This document shows positions 46,801 to 58,223 of a stretch of 64,000 nucleotides of DNA, one piece after another (position 1 is the first letter of the stretch; the number at the start of each line of letters is the position of its first letter). The stretch is taken from positions 8,443,704 to 8,507,703 of the forward strand of contig NC_088304.1 in the NCBI RefSeq assembly GCF_032854445.1, written 5' to 3'. This DNA comes from Liolophura sinensis. Taxonomy: Eukaryota > Mollusca > Polyplacophora > Chitonida > Chitonidae. The position numbers and the translations under genes are program-made. The notes below the pieces were generated by a model. It worked only from the letters and a program-made list of their open reading frames with translations, searched no databases and was not told where the DNA came from.

Positions 46801-49800
46801 ATCCCATCAGAAATTTGGTGGGTTACCTATGCAGTACTTCTGTTATGTTGGATGAGCTAAATTTTTGTCAAGGTCGTCACTCTGAAGAGCACAAAATATT
46901 AAACATTTTAACCATGGAAAGATGATAAAGAACATACGTATTAACGATAGGCATTTTGATCTTGTTTTGCATTTGTTTCCAGTAATTGAACCAACCAGCA
47001 TAAACGATTACAGTGACATCATCAGCTACCGAAAAGGCAGTGAAAGTTTGCACGGCTCGCGGCAGTCACTGGCCAACGTGAAGGAAGTCACGCCTGCAAA
47101 TAACGAGATTAAAACCGAAGAGAACAGCAACAATTGTTCGAAAGAGGCATCATGACCACAGAGTTAGCAGAGAGCTCCAGAGATGTGATTGATGTCATGA
47201 TCAGCTACAACCCTGCTGACGTGGAGCATGTGAGGCATTTAGCAGGTGCGTGAAGCCGTTCTGAACATCTAAGTTTTAAAAGAAACGGCAAGGCTAGATC
47301 ATTTGTATACATGCATCGATATAGTATCCCACGTGAAGTTTAAGAAACATTCGTTTTTGTTTTTGTGATGTTAAATACCCACGATATCGCATTTTAAAGT
47401 ACATTATACAGATATTTCTATAACCCTGGGATTCAGCTGTTTGTGCTTTTGTCACTGAAACCATATTCTGCCTTTTATTAACCATGTATACTTGTTGTAC
47501 ATGTGACGTCACATCGTGTTTTCTAGTTTGACTCGTAAGAATTTCAGATTAAAACTTGATTTATACAGTTGCCAAGCATGGTAGAAAAAAGTATCTGTGG
47601 CCTGATTACACCCTTCTTCCTCAATACCTTGGGTTATATTGGCTGCGGGGCTGCTTAGCGTGCTAGCGCAGCGTAATGACCCAGGAGCCTCTCACCATTG
47701 CAGTCGCAGTGAGTTCAAGTCCAGTTCATGCTGGCTCCCTCCCCTGCCGAAGGTCTACAGCCACCTTCGGATGGTTGTGGATTTCCCCCTGGCTCTGTCC
47801 AGTTTCCACCCACCATAATGCTGACCGCCGTCGTATAAGTGAAATATTCTTGTGCACGGCATAAACACCCATCAAGTAAATACATCGGCTGCTTTATGGA
47901 GCTTGGCATATGCCTTAGCTTAAGACCCAACACAGCAGCACTCCATCTGAGCTTGATTTTAATTCCAGCTGTTCATGTCAATGCTTAAGCAGTAGCAACT
48001 TAAGAGTCCTGTAGCACCAGCCTCCGTGGCTTAAACAGAACTACACGTAGGTAAAAAAATTGCAGTGATGTTACTTATAATTTATCAACATGCCATTGGT
48101 CTAGATTTATTCAAAAGGCTTTGCTGTCATCACATTTAGCATACAAACACAGTAAAATGCTGTTGTACAGGACTAATGTGGAATAATGTAATAGCTGTTT
48201 TATGGAATGTTGAACTCTGTTATTCACGACTTCATGTAGGTAATATATGTAAATGTTTTTATGAAATGTTGAACACTGTGGTTTAAGTGGTAATGTTTTG
48301 ATGTAATATTGAACAACTGTTAATCAGGAGCCCTAAGAGCAGAAGGCCTGTCAGTGTGGTTCTCAGACATGGACAACCCAAACCTTGGGGATACAGGCCA
48401 GGCCGTTTCACAGTGCAAGGTAAGCTACACAAATAACCATATATGCCTTTTACAATTGGCAATATTGTGGGTAGGGTCGGCAGCATTGAGATGTCTGCTT
48501 TCATGTGCATTTGCTTGTGGCTGTGTAGATGAAAAATTCCTGATAATAAACATTTGATTTTGCTTGGATTGTGTAACCGATAACCATTAATTCCCTTCCA
48601 TCAATATGACATACATGGTGAATATCACGCATGGTAAAGTTCATCAGTGTACCAAGTGCACCCCATGTGGTTTAACCCAGTCCTCACCACCCATAAAACT
48701 GGCTTGCCTTTGCATATTTCTTCTGTGAAAATTTTAGAATATGGTATTAAATAAAAATCAAGTGAATAAATACGAGTAAATAAAATGTTTAACATTGAAT
48801 GTTGCAGGTATTTGTACTGGTGCTCAGTGAGAAATCTGCCTGTGACCCCCAGTGTAAAGATGAACTTGCCCTGGCTTACATCACAGACTCCTCCATTTTC
48901 CCTGTGGGGCTGCAAAGATTCAGGGATCTGGGCCCGCTGCTGGACTGTGGAATGTAAGGCATTGTTAAAGGAATGCCTAGCTCTTTGTTCAGGAATTCAC
49001 CTGTCGACCCATCTGTCTTTAATTCAACACCCCTGTCAACCCACCTGTCTATCAATCTCTTTAATTCTACCCACCTGTCAACCCATCTATCTGTAATTCA
49101 ACCCACCTGTCCATCGATCTGTCTGTAATTCAACCCACCTGTCTACCCACCTGTTCACCAATCTGTCTGTAATTTGACCCACTTGTCCATTAATGTATCT
49201 GTAATTCAGCCCACCTGTCCATCAGTCAATCCATAATTTGACCCACTTGTCTGTCAATCTACCTGTAATTCAACCCACCTGCTCATCTGTCTATCTGTAA
49301 TTATCCCTACCTATCCATCAATCTATCTGTAATTCGACCCACTTGACCATCGATCTGTCTGTAATTCAACCCACCTGTCCATCAATCTACATGTTTCTGT
49401 AATTGAACCCACCTGTTACCCTGTAATTTGTCCAACCTGTCCATCGATTTGTCTGTAATTCAACTATCCTGTCGATCGATCTGTCTGTAATTCAACACAC
49501 CTGGCCAGCAGTCTTTCTGTAATTCATCACACCTGTTCATTGATCTATCTATTCAGACCACCTGTCTCAGAGTCATTTTACCCACGTGTCCATCAGTCTA
49601 TCTGTAATTCGTCCTGCCTGTCTATCAGCCTGTGTGTATTCGTCCCACATGTGCCTGTTCATTAATCAAATGTAATTCAACCCATTTGTCCATCAATCTA
49701 TCTGTGATTCAGCCTACCTGTCCATCATTCTATCTTTAATTCAAAACATCTTTCTGTCAGTCTAAATGTGACTCTTCCCACCTGTCGATCGATCTATCTG

Positions 49801-52800
49801 TAATTCAACCCACCTGTCCATCAATCTACATGTTTCTGTAATTGAACCCACCTGTTACCCTGTAATTTGTCCAACCTGTCCATCGATTTGTCTGTAATTC
49901 AACTATCCTGTTGATCGATCTGTCTGTAATTCAACACACCTGGCCAGCAGTCTTTCTGTAATTCATCACACCTGTTCATTGATCTATCTATTCAGACCAC
50001 CTGTCTCAGAGTCATTTTACCCACGTGTCCATCAGTCTATCTGTAATGCGTCCTGCCTGTCTGTCAGCCTGTGTGTAATTCGTCCTACATGTGCCTATTC
50101 ATTAATCGAATGTAATTCAACCCATTTGTCCATCAATCTATCTGTGATTCAGCCTACCTGTCCATCATTCTATCTTTAATTCAAAACATCTTTCTGTCAG
50201 TCTAAATGTGACTCTTCCCACCTGTAGATTGATCTATCTGTAATTCAACTCTTCTGTCCATCAATCTACTTTTAATTCGACCCACCTGTCCATCAGTCTG
50301 CCTGTAATTCAGCCCACCTGTCTATCAGTCCACCTCTCCATCAGTCCGTTTGGCCTAGGTATCCATTCACCCAGTTGTCCACCAGTTCATTTGTCATTTT
50401 GTGATGACATTAATACACATGTAACTGAGGTAACTTCAGAACAAAAAGCTATAGAATCAATTTGGAAATGTGAGGTACTGTAAACATGTTTAGAACTGTG
50501 TTCTGGCTTAAGATTAAGTTACCCCTGGTTTGGTGTCTGATTACACAATCTATGTTCTCACCACGATATAACTGTAATATTTTCGTAGTGGTTTTGTGTT
50601 GTAATCATTCATTCACTATTTGTATTATTTGTGCTGTAGCTAAACCCTCCCAATATGCTTATATGGTTCATTTTTTGAGCAGATTGACCTGCTACTATTT
50701 GATTTGTTAAGTTTGAAAAATGAAAATGAATCTGTGTACATGTACCTTATAAAAAACTTACATGTACATGATATATTTTTTTTAGGAAACTGATGTTGGC
50801 CAAAATCAATTGGACTTTTTTCGTTAAACCTGAAGATTTTGAGAAGAATTTTCCTGGTTTGTTGTCTGGCATCCAGAATGGCATTGAGTCATCTGGAGAC
50901 AAAAGTTTTCCTATAGATGAAGACAATCCATTCCAATTCCTGAACTCTTTGTCGCATGTAACTGTTGAAGAGACAGATGAAAACCTGCAGGATTTTTGGC
51001 CAAGAAACTTTGGCGATAAAAGAGAGGTTTCATGGGTGAATTTTAAAAACGCTTTTGTGAAGGATTATGGAGAAGAAATAGAGGAAAGTTACACAGAGGA
51101 GAATCTTAACCAACGCTTTTTTGTCAATGTAATTTACAAAGACATTTTTGATCTGAGAAAAGAGATAAAGCGGGACATGTACGACCAATTCTGTGATGGA
51201 AATCCACAGGGTGACCCTCACTGCTTTTACTCCCGCCTACAAGAGTATGCTCGGGGTCTGTATGCTATGAAAGAGGTGTTTAATATGGACAGTACTCTCA
51301 GGCTTACAGTGGTCCAAAATTTAGGTGAGTGTTAAAAATGAATTTAAAAGTATTTATGAGAGAGTGTCCAGTTTTATAGTGGTGTCAAATGTGAGGAAAG
51401 TATGTTCCATTCAGACGTACTGTGGTCCATATGTGAGGAGACTATCTTGGATGCAGATTTTAAGTGGACCAAATATAAGGAATGTGTCCTGGATGCACAT
51501 TTACAGTGGTCCAAATGTTAGGAGAGTGTCTTGGATCCAGATTTACAGTGCTCCAAATGTTTATAGAGTGTCTTTGATCCAAACTTACTTTGGTCCAGAT
51601 GTGGGAAGAGTGTCTTCCAAACCAGATTTTGTGCTGTCCAAATATTAGGAAAGTGCCTGGCATCCAGACTTTCAGTGGTCTAAATGTTAGGAGAGTGTCT
51701 TGGATCCAGACTTTCAGTGGTCCAAATGTGAGGAGAGTGTCTTGGATCCAGACTTATTGTGGTCCAAATGTTAGGAGAGTGTCTTGTATCCAGACTTTCA
51801 TTGGTCTAAATGTTAGGAGAGTGTCTTGGATCCAGACTTTCAGTGGTCTAAATGTTAGGAGAGTGTCTTGGATCCAGACTTTCAGTGGTCTAAATGTTAG
51901 GAGAGTGTCTTGGATCCAGACTTTCAGCGGTCTAAATGTTAGGAGAGTGTCTTGGATCCAGACTTTCAGTGGTCTAAATGTTTGGAGAGTGTCTTGGATC
52001 CAGACTTATTGTGGCCCAAATGTGAGGAGAGTGTCTTGGATCCAGACTTTCAGTGGTCTTAATGCTAGGAGAATGTCTTGTATCCAGACTTATTGTGGCC
52101 CAAATGTGAGGAGAGTGTCTTGGATCTAGACTTTCAGCGGTCTAAATGCTAGGAGAATGTCTTGTATCCAGACTTATTGTGGTCCAAATGTTAGGAGAGT
52201 ATCTTGGATCCAGACTTTCAGCGGTCTTAATGCTAGGAGAATGTCTTGTATCCAGACTTATTGTGGCCCAAATGTGAGGAGAGTCTCTTGAATCTAGACT
52301 CTCAGTGGTCTAAATGTTAGGAGAGTCTCTTGTATCCAGACTTTCAGTGGTCCAAATGTGAGGAGAGTGTCTTGGATCCAGACTTATTGTGGTCCAAAAT
52401 CTGAGGAGAGTGTCTTGGATAGACTTTCAGTGGTCTAAATGTGAGGAGAGTGTCTTGTATCCAGACTTTCAGTGGTCTAAATGCTAGGAGAGTGTATTGT
52501 ATCCAGACTTTCAGTGGTCCAAATGTTAGGAGAGTGTCTTGGATAGACTTTCAGTGGTCCAAATGTTAGGAGAGTGTCTTGGATCCAGACTTTCAGTGGT
52601 CTACATGTTAGGAGAGGTTCTTGGATCAAGACTTACTGTTGTTCAAATATTAAGGAGAGTGTCCTGTATCCAGGTTAACTATGATTCAAATGTTGGGACG
52701 CTTCCCTGGATCCAAGACTTTCAGTTGTCCTAGTCTTAGGAGAGTGCTTAGGATTTAAACTTACTGGTACAGTGGTGCATATACAGGATTGGCATGTTAA

Positions 52801-55765
52801 AATAAATTTTTTTTTCAAATTCACATAATAATGCCCTTTGTTTGAGGGTTGGTTGGGTTTCCCCAACACGTTTGTAATGATGGCCTTTACAGTTGCCTTC
52901 AATACTTAATTCAAGTATACATGTATGTAAGTCAGTACCAGTGTGTTTCTTTGGCTGCAGGTAAATTCTCCACCCCAGCAGTGGTGGCTCGGCTGTTAGA
53001 AATGATGTCTGATCAAGATCCAAACATCCGGGCTGTTACCGCCATAGCATTGGCCAGATCAAGTAAGTCACCAATACGTCCATATTAAGGGAAAGAAATG
53101 ATGTGAAGTGAAGTAGGCAGGAGGGACCATTTGTCAAAAGTGTATTAGAGTTAAAGCTGGATTTAAATGTTAATACCAGTGTCATTCGAAGCCAAAGTAA
53201 ATTGCACAGTATTTATTTATATATTTATTTGATATATTACGCTGTACGTAAGAATATGTAACTCATATGACGGCAACCAGCATTGTGGTGGGAGGAAACT
53301 GGGTAGAGCCTGTGGGAAAACAAATGTCACAGCAGTCTGGACTAAAGATTAATACCCAGAGTAAGTCCTAATACACTGTTAAGTAACTAGGCACGGTAGA
53401 ACAGATTTTAATGGTCTTTTAGCCTATGCTTACTTTATTTTATTGTTTTCTTTCCCTTTAAATATATGTTTGATGGGAGCAGCCTAAAACAGTCGTGACT
53501 GTGGTGGTATACAGTGTTGGTTAAGTCATCCAGAAAAAAAATTCTTTGCTGGGGGTAACTTTAATATTCGAGTTAACTTTAATATTCTGGTAAAATGCAA
53601 GAGATAGAGATTTTGAAGAGGTGCCTGTAAATTATGTTGTAAAGTGTCATAGGTTTCCCTAACAATTTAAGGTTTTTATAGTTCCAGGCTCAAGAAACAA
53701 TCTTAGACTTATGTCAAAATTTCAAATCACTTTAAAATTGTTATTCCTTACATAAGAAGGTCAGAGTATAGCTTCACAACGTAAATTCTGAGTACCTTGA
53801 CATTTCAGCTGAAATAACTGAAAGGAACATACCAAGTTTAATGATTGAAATTTGGATTTAAGTGTAACACATTCTCAGAACAAGATATATGTATTGACAG
53901 CTGACATTGTTTCTGGGTAAGATACTGATCAATGTTACTATAAAGAGCCAGTCATTTGCAGCAAAGGGACTGAACTCTCACTGTACAATCTCATCTGCCT
54001 TTTCTCCAGCAACAAATACATGATCAGTGTTCATTACTTAATGGCCCTGTTGGTTTCTGAATCAGCACAAGCAATACTTCAGCCAACCCTTGAGTTGCAG
54101 TTTTTGTTACATTCTTTCATCACAGTCATCACATCCAGATTTCAAGGCTTATTTCACAGTAAAATGAGTTTAGTATGAACATATAAATGTGGCTTTTCTT
54201 TATATCTTCATTTCAGTATTTTACTCACTTACTGTTCATAATTTCCTGAGAATGGGCAGCAGTGCAAAACAGTTCTTAAAGGGCAAGAAGATAATGCTTT
54301 TCTGTAGCTCTAGCATGGCTGGAGTATGATTTGTATAAATATATTCATGTAGTCATACATTGCGAGCAGCTCGCCCTGACATTTGACCTTTGTCTCCCCA
54401 CTCATAGATGCCCGGTCTAAGAAGAGCCTATCCAAACTGATGAAGGCCCTGGAGGATGAGGATAGGCTGGTCAGGGAGAGTGCATGTTTCGCTCTAGGAT
54501 TTCTACAGGCGGCCTCAGCTGTAGAGGCCATTGCAGACAGATGGTTAGTCTTTTTATGTATATTTTCACATATTGCGTGATAGACATAAATGGTCAGGCA
54601 ACTGTGGTTAACATGCTAGTGAGGCACAATGACACAGGAGCCTCTCACCAAAGTCTAGCTCATGATGAATTATGGTACAGTTCAAAGTCTGGCGGCAACC
54701 TGCCGATTCTTGGTTGTGGGTTTCCTTTGGTATTGGAACATATTTAGATCATACATTACTTTTATGTCAACCTGAACGTTACAGTCAGTTAAACTGCTTC
54801 TATATAGCATCTGGATTCTTACCACTGGCATTATCCCTAGGGGCCCTTAATCGCTTCTCTTCCTGGCAAAGGGGAGTACTTTGATGTCCTCGACCCATCT
54901 GATGCGAAAATCATTAAGAATAATTCCTAAAAGTAGTGTTGGACAAAAGTTAAATAAATAAATAAATATGGTAAATGACCTAAAACTTCGTCCAATGTTA
55001 TTGTCATTTACCATATGTTAGACTTCACTAGTTAGGAAGTATTCATTAAAAACTGCTTAGTTATTATCAAATAAAAACAGACAAAAAAGTAAAGAATTTA
55101 CTGTGCTGTTGACCTGAGCAAAGCCTGTTAAATGGTGTCTATTTGGTTACATGGACTGTCAAGAAACTGTGGTCTCTTGGTCTATTGACAGCTTACTCTG
55201 CATGTACCTAAAATGGCCATAAATTTCGTCCATGACTAACTTGCCTAATTTTCCTGATTCTGAGAGCTCTGTTGAGTTCATAAAAGTGTTTTGAAGTTTA
55301 CTTGGAACATGGTATGTTATTCTACTGGAAACTTGTAAGTTTTAGCTCCAAAAATAATATTGTGTGACATTTATTTGCCTCTTAAAATGCTCTTTTGTGG
55401 GCGAAATTTGAGGTCATTTAGGGTAAGTGAGGTGCCTGTGTTCTTGAGTACATGTTCGTCTACTAAGTAAAACAGTCATGTCTTGCTTTTGTAGTCATAA
55501 CGACCCAATTTCACCTAGTCTGTTCAAAGCTTTCTCTGCATGTTACATGTAAGTTCGGTACATGTCCGTGTGTTCTGGAATACTCATATTTGTTGAAATA
55601 GCAACCTTTTTCTCTTTTAGGCGTAATGACCCAATTTCTCATGTGAGAACAGCAGCCTCAGAGGCCCTGAAGATGATGGATAACGAGGAGGCCAGGAAGT
55701 GTGTTCACATGACTGAAGTTCTCACAGGGGAAATGCAGTCCTTGAGAACAGAGGAGAGCAAGTGA
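43818..55765 (+). CDS. TIRH-C: TIR domain plus HEAT-repeat protein with apparent 1-nt frame break
   Basis: Exons: 43818-43881, 46983-47245, 48328-48419, 48808-48953, 50786-51324, 52961-53062, 54408-54543, 55621-55765. The first exon starts MGCTTSSHSPRHLNG, a myristoylation plus palmitoylation type start. The second continues in frame for about 56 codons, then meets TGA at 47153-47155; the TIR frame is shifted by one and has its own ATG at 47152. From that ATG the remaining exons give 1254 nt (417 aa plus stop) with no break: TIR DVMISYNPADVEH and QCKDELALAY (Glu81, codon 48862-48864), FWPRNFG at 181-187, and HEAT units at about 280-410. It is the most divergent paralogue: its BB-loop exon is 12 nt shorter, its middle exons are fused and its HEAT exon is split. 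The break may be real, an assembly error, or mark a true internal start. Confidence 0.87.
45258..45325 (+). mobile_element. SINE family 1 tail fragment
   Basis: CGGTTTCCTGCCACCATAAT through AACATTCTTGAGTACGGCAT. Confidence 0.6.
45551..45906 (+). mobile_element. SINE family 2 copy
   Basis: Head GCTTCGGTGGCCTTATGGTT, body TGATACTTCAGTGGCGGCAG, tail ACATTAAACCCCAAGTGTAC then (ACAT)n. Lies in TIRH-C intron 1. Confidence 0.72.
45947..46002. repeat. 26-bp direct duplication
   Basis: CCACTCATACCCCACTGCAC plus GCCACT twice. Confidence 0.8.
46274..46480. mobile_element. MITE family X copy, diverged
   Basis: GACCTAACATAAAAATTTCG at left and GGTGAAATTTTATGGCATTT at right; the middle has the AATATTACTTTTGGTGCTGA block seen in other copies in reverse. 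Confidence 0.5.
46983..47245 (+). CDS. TIRH-C exon 2: linker, frame break, TIR strand A
   Basis: 263 nt, acceptor GCATTTGTTTCCAG, donor GTGCGT. The upstream frame encodes an acidic, Asn/Ser-rich linker and stops at TGA 47153-47155. The downstream frame starts at ATG 47152 and encodes MTTELAESSRDVIDVMISYN. The exon is 1 nt short of the length needed for one continuous frame. Confidence 0.82.
47648..47884 (+). mobile_element. SINE family 1 copy in TIRH-C
   Basis: GCTTAGCGTGCTAGCGCAGC through GTATAAGTGAAATATTCTTG. Confidence 0.78.
48328..48419 (+). CDS. TIRH-C exon 3: TIR strand B and BB-loop (short)
   Basis: 92 nt, acceptor TTAATCAG, donor GTAAGC. It encodes GALRAEGLSVWFSDMDNPNL and GQAVSQCK. 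It is 12 nt shorter than the 104-nt exon of A and B; the loss falls in the BB-loop. Confidence 0.9.
48808..48953 (+). CDS. TIRH-C exon 4: TIR catalytic glutamate
   Basis: 146 nt, acceptor ATGTTGCAG, donor GTAAGG. It encodes VFVLVLSEKSACDPQCKDEL followed by ALAYITD and IFPVGLQRF. Confidence 0.94.
49000..50345. repeat. Large intronic array, CACCTGTCCATCAATCTATC type
   Basis: About 32-bp units (CTGTAATTCAACCCACCTGT plus CCATCAATCTAT). It contains a nested 439-bp duplication, 49362-49800 against 49801-50239, with only a few differences. Confidence 0.9.
50786..51324 (+). CDS. TIRH-C exon 5: fused middle region
   Basis: 539 nt, acceptor ATTTTTTTTAG, donor GTGAGT. One exon covers what TIRH-A spreads over four (167, 163, 143, 132 nt). 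It encodes KLMLAKINWTFF, the FWPRNFGDKREVSWVNF signature, and AMKEVFNMDSTLRLTVVQNL at the start of the HEAT region. Confidence 0.94.
51340..52745. repeat. 42-bp minisatellite seeded from exon 5 end and donor
   Basis: About 33 units of CTTTCAGTGGTCCAAATGTT plus AGGAGAGTGTCTTGGATCCAGA split at a TTAGG core. The unit matches the 3' end of exon 50786-51324 and its 5' splice site. Confidence 0.93.
52961..53062 (+). CDS. TIRH-C exon 6: HEAT repeat
   Basis: 102 nt, acceptor TTTGGCTGCAG, donor GTAAGT. It encodes ARLLEMMSDQDPNIRAVTAI and the following turn. With exon 7 it totals 238 nt, exactly the single HEAT exon of A and B. Confidence 0.92.
53208..53318 (-). mobile_element. SINE family 1 fragment in TIRH-C
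   Basis: ATATTTATTTGATATATTAC through GGAAACTGGGTAGAGCCTGT. Confidence 0.6.
54408..54543 (+). CDS. TIRH-C exon 7: HEAT repeat
   Basis: 136 nt, acceptor CCCCACTCATAG, donor GTTAGT. It encodes LSKLMKALEDEDRLVRESAC and FALGFLQAASAVEAIADRW. Confidence 0.92.
54588..54740 (+). mobile_element. SINE family 1 copy, old, in TIRH-C
   Basis: ATGGTCAGGCAACTGTGGTT, ACACAGGAGCCTCTCACCAA and TTGGTTGTGGGTTTCCTTTG match head and body with many changes. Confidence 0.55.
55208..55421. mobile_element. MITE family X copy
   Basis: CTAAAATGGCCATAAATTTC to GGGCGAAATTTGAGGTCATT; lies in the last intron of TIRH-C. Confidence 0.65.
55621..55765 (+). CDS. TIRH-C exon 8: last HEAT unit and stop
   Basis: 145 nt including TGA; acceptor TTTTTCTCTTTTAG. 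It encodes RNDPISHVRTAASEALKMMD and a charged tail ending RTEESK. The last codons form the first unit of the 86-bp array that follows. Confidence 0.94.
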
Positions 55766-56178
55766 TGAAAAGAAGTTTAGGGGTCGGGGAGGAAAGGTAG
55801 AAAACAAGAAAGACAGGCAGTGAAATTTGTACAGAGGAGAGCAAGTGGGAACATGAATGAGGTGAGAAAGAGAAGGGAGGATAACAAGAAGGTGTTCCAG
55901 TTGCAGTGAATTTTGTACAGAGGAGAGCAAGTGGGAACAGGAATGATTTGAGAAAGAGAAGGGAGAATAACAAGAAGGCGTTTGACTGGTAGTGAATTTA
56001 GAACAGAGGAGGGCAAGTGGGAACATGAATGAGGTGAGAAAGAGAAGGGAGGATAACAAGAAGGTGTTCCAGTTGCAGTGAATTTTGTACAGAGGAGGGC
56101 AAGTGGGAACAGGAATGAGGTGAGAAAGAGAAGGGAGGATAACAAGAAGGCATTTGACTGGTAGTGAATTTAGAACAT
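55747..56178. repeat. 86-bp array starting in the TIRH-C stop codon region
   Basis: ACAGAGGAGAGCAAGTG recurs at about 55747 (coding), 55831, 55917, 56003 and 56088 with 84-86 bp spacing, then decays at about 56173. Confidence 0.88.
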
Positions 56179-56336
56179 AGTACTGTAGGGCAAGTGGAAG
56201 GTGAAAGAGATGGGTAGAATGGAGAGAAATGGGATGACAATGGATTTACTAAGTGAAACAAAAACTAAGGAAGACAAGTGAGAACATGAATATAGAAACG
56301 GAAAAGAGGGAGGAAAGACATTTGAGAAGCAGAGTG

Positions 56337-56450
56337 AATTACCCTAATTCCCCAACTTTTTCACATAAAAAAGAGCAACTTTCAGTGCATTTTATGCACA
56401 TTTTTAATATGATTTTGGAGACAAAACTACATTGGTTGTATTGACCAATT
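56337..56450. mobile_element. MITE family Y half copy
   Basis: ATTACCCTAATTCCCCAACT, then AAGAGCAACTTTCAGTGCAT, matching the right half of the 9906 copy in reverse. Confidence 0.5.
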
Positions 56451-58223
56451 TCAGGGCTTCAAAGCAAGTATAATTTTATCAGTCCCCTCAGACAATGCCA
56501 TCAGAATATGCTTACATACACACCATGCAAACATGGGAAAATTTTTAAGAATTACAGTGACCGTCAGAACAGAAAAGAGAATATACATGAAGGGGATTAA
56601 AGAGAAAACATGCCAAAACAAAATGGAAACAAACACAATTATTTCATAATAGAACAACTGAGAGGGCATTTGCAGTGAATTGAAAATAGATGTAGAATGA
56701 ATTGAGAGCAAAGTATTAAAGAGAACACCAGAAATTGATAGCATGGATCAGTGAATGACTTAGAGCTTAAATTGAGGACAATATTTAGGTATTGTATTGT
56801 TAGTTTTGTCATACTGGACACAAATCATCTTGATGAATAGCGGTGACTAAACCATGAATGACAGTATTGATATTTTTAGGAAAAACCAAGATCTATAAAA
56901 ACCATTTGTCACAAGTTCATATATGTATGCTGTATATTATAAAACAGTTCAACAAGATTGGGACCAAAGATAAATATAAAGAATATACATTTCAGCTGAT
57001 CTGAATGGTTGCTGTTTTATACTGTAAACGTGTTTAATTGACATTGAATTTGAACTCTGATCGATGCATCTGAATAGGACATAATTAATACATGTACAGG
57101 TAGATGTGATTTACTTGTAGTAGTAGCGTGTTGTGGCAGGAAGTGTGAGTGGAGAAGAGAGAGAGAGAGGGAATATAGAGAGGGTGCATCTCGCCATTCC
57201 TTCTATGAGAATTTACAATGCCCTTCAGTAGTTGTTCCAAAGTAATGCTGCCTCTCATGTGGAACAATCTACTGATGTCATGGTTTTTTGGATGTTTTTC
57301 ATATCTGAACTAATTGTCGCTCTGAAACAATGGGTACATAGGCACCTGTCTGGGGGTAGCGAAAGGAATTTGATGAAACTTATTTGTTCATTATTAATGT
57401 GTATTTTATAAGATATTTTTTGCTGAACTGTGCGTAGAAAACCCACTAAGGTTACCTGAGTGCTTGTGATGTAGGTTGACCTAGATAAATTCTCTACCAA
57501 ATATATCATTATATTTCACTCTCACTCTCACATTTTAAACTGTGTCCTCCAATTTGCTCAAGTTCATGTATGAAACCTTATCAGCAAAATTCTCCAGATG
57601 CTCATGTAATTATTGATATTTTGTCTACTATCTAAAGGTACTATAATATGAGTTGACTGGGCCCATACATGAACATTTGTATATCATGGAAAGTGTTGTA
57701 TTTGTTTTTTTCCACTTGTATTTTCTACCTTTAAGAAGTTTTCTCCAGTGTAGTGTACAAACATCTCTTTTTCTATTTTTCTTCAATGTACCATGACAGT
57801 TTTTTTTTTTTTAAATATGAGTCATCTGTTGTGTACATTGTTTCCTGCTGTTTAGATTTGCATTGAAATTGTGTAATGGTTGTGAAAATCATTTTGCTGC
57901 ATGTACATAGCTAAGGTCATTCAGCCATTCTGACCAAAGCTGACATGATCTCTTTACTTTGAAATCCAGATCTTAATAGCACTCTACTGTAGCTATGGAG
58001 ATATTTGTTGATGGAATCCCCTTAAAGCAGAACAATCCACTGAATTCTGGGGCAGTAGGCTTTTCTACACACAATTACCATATAATATCAGGCGGTATGT
58101 GATGACATGTATCAATGAAAGCTGTTTATTGTTTGCTTATACTACATATTGCTGTAGCTAGTGGTAATTTCTTTTTAGCCCAGTGGGTAGAGTGCTAAAT
58201 ACTGATCAGGAGGTCTAGGTTAC

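Noticed and set aside
51590-52129. 179-codon open frame with repeats of RRVSWIQTFSGLNV
   Set aside because: The 42-bp unit is a multiple of three without stops; it lies in an intron and derives from an exon-donor junction.
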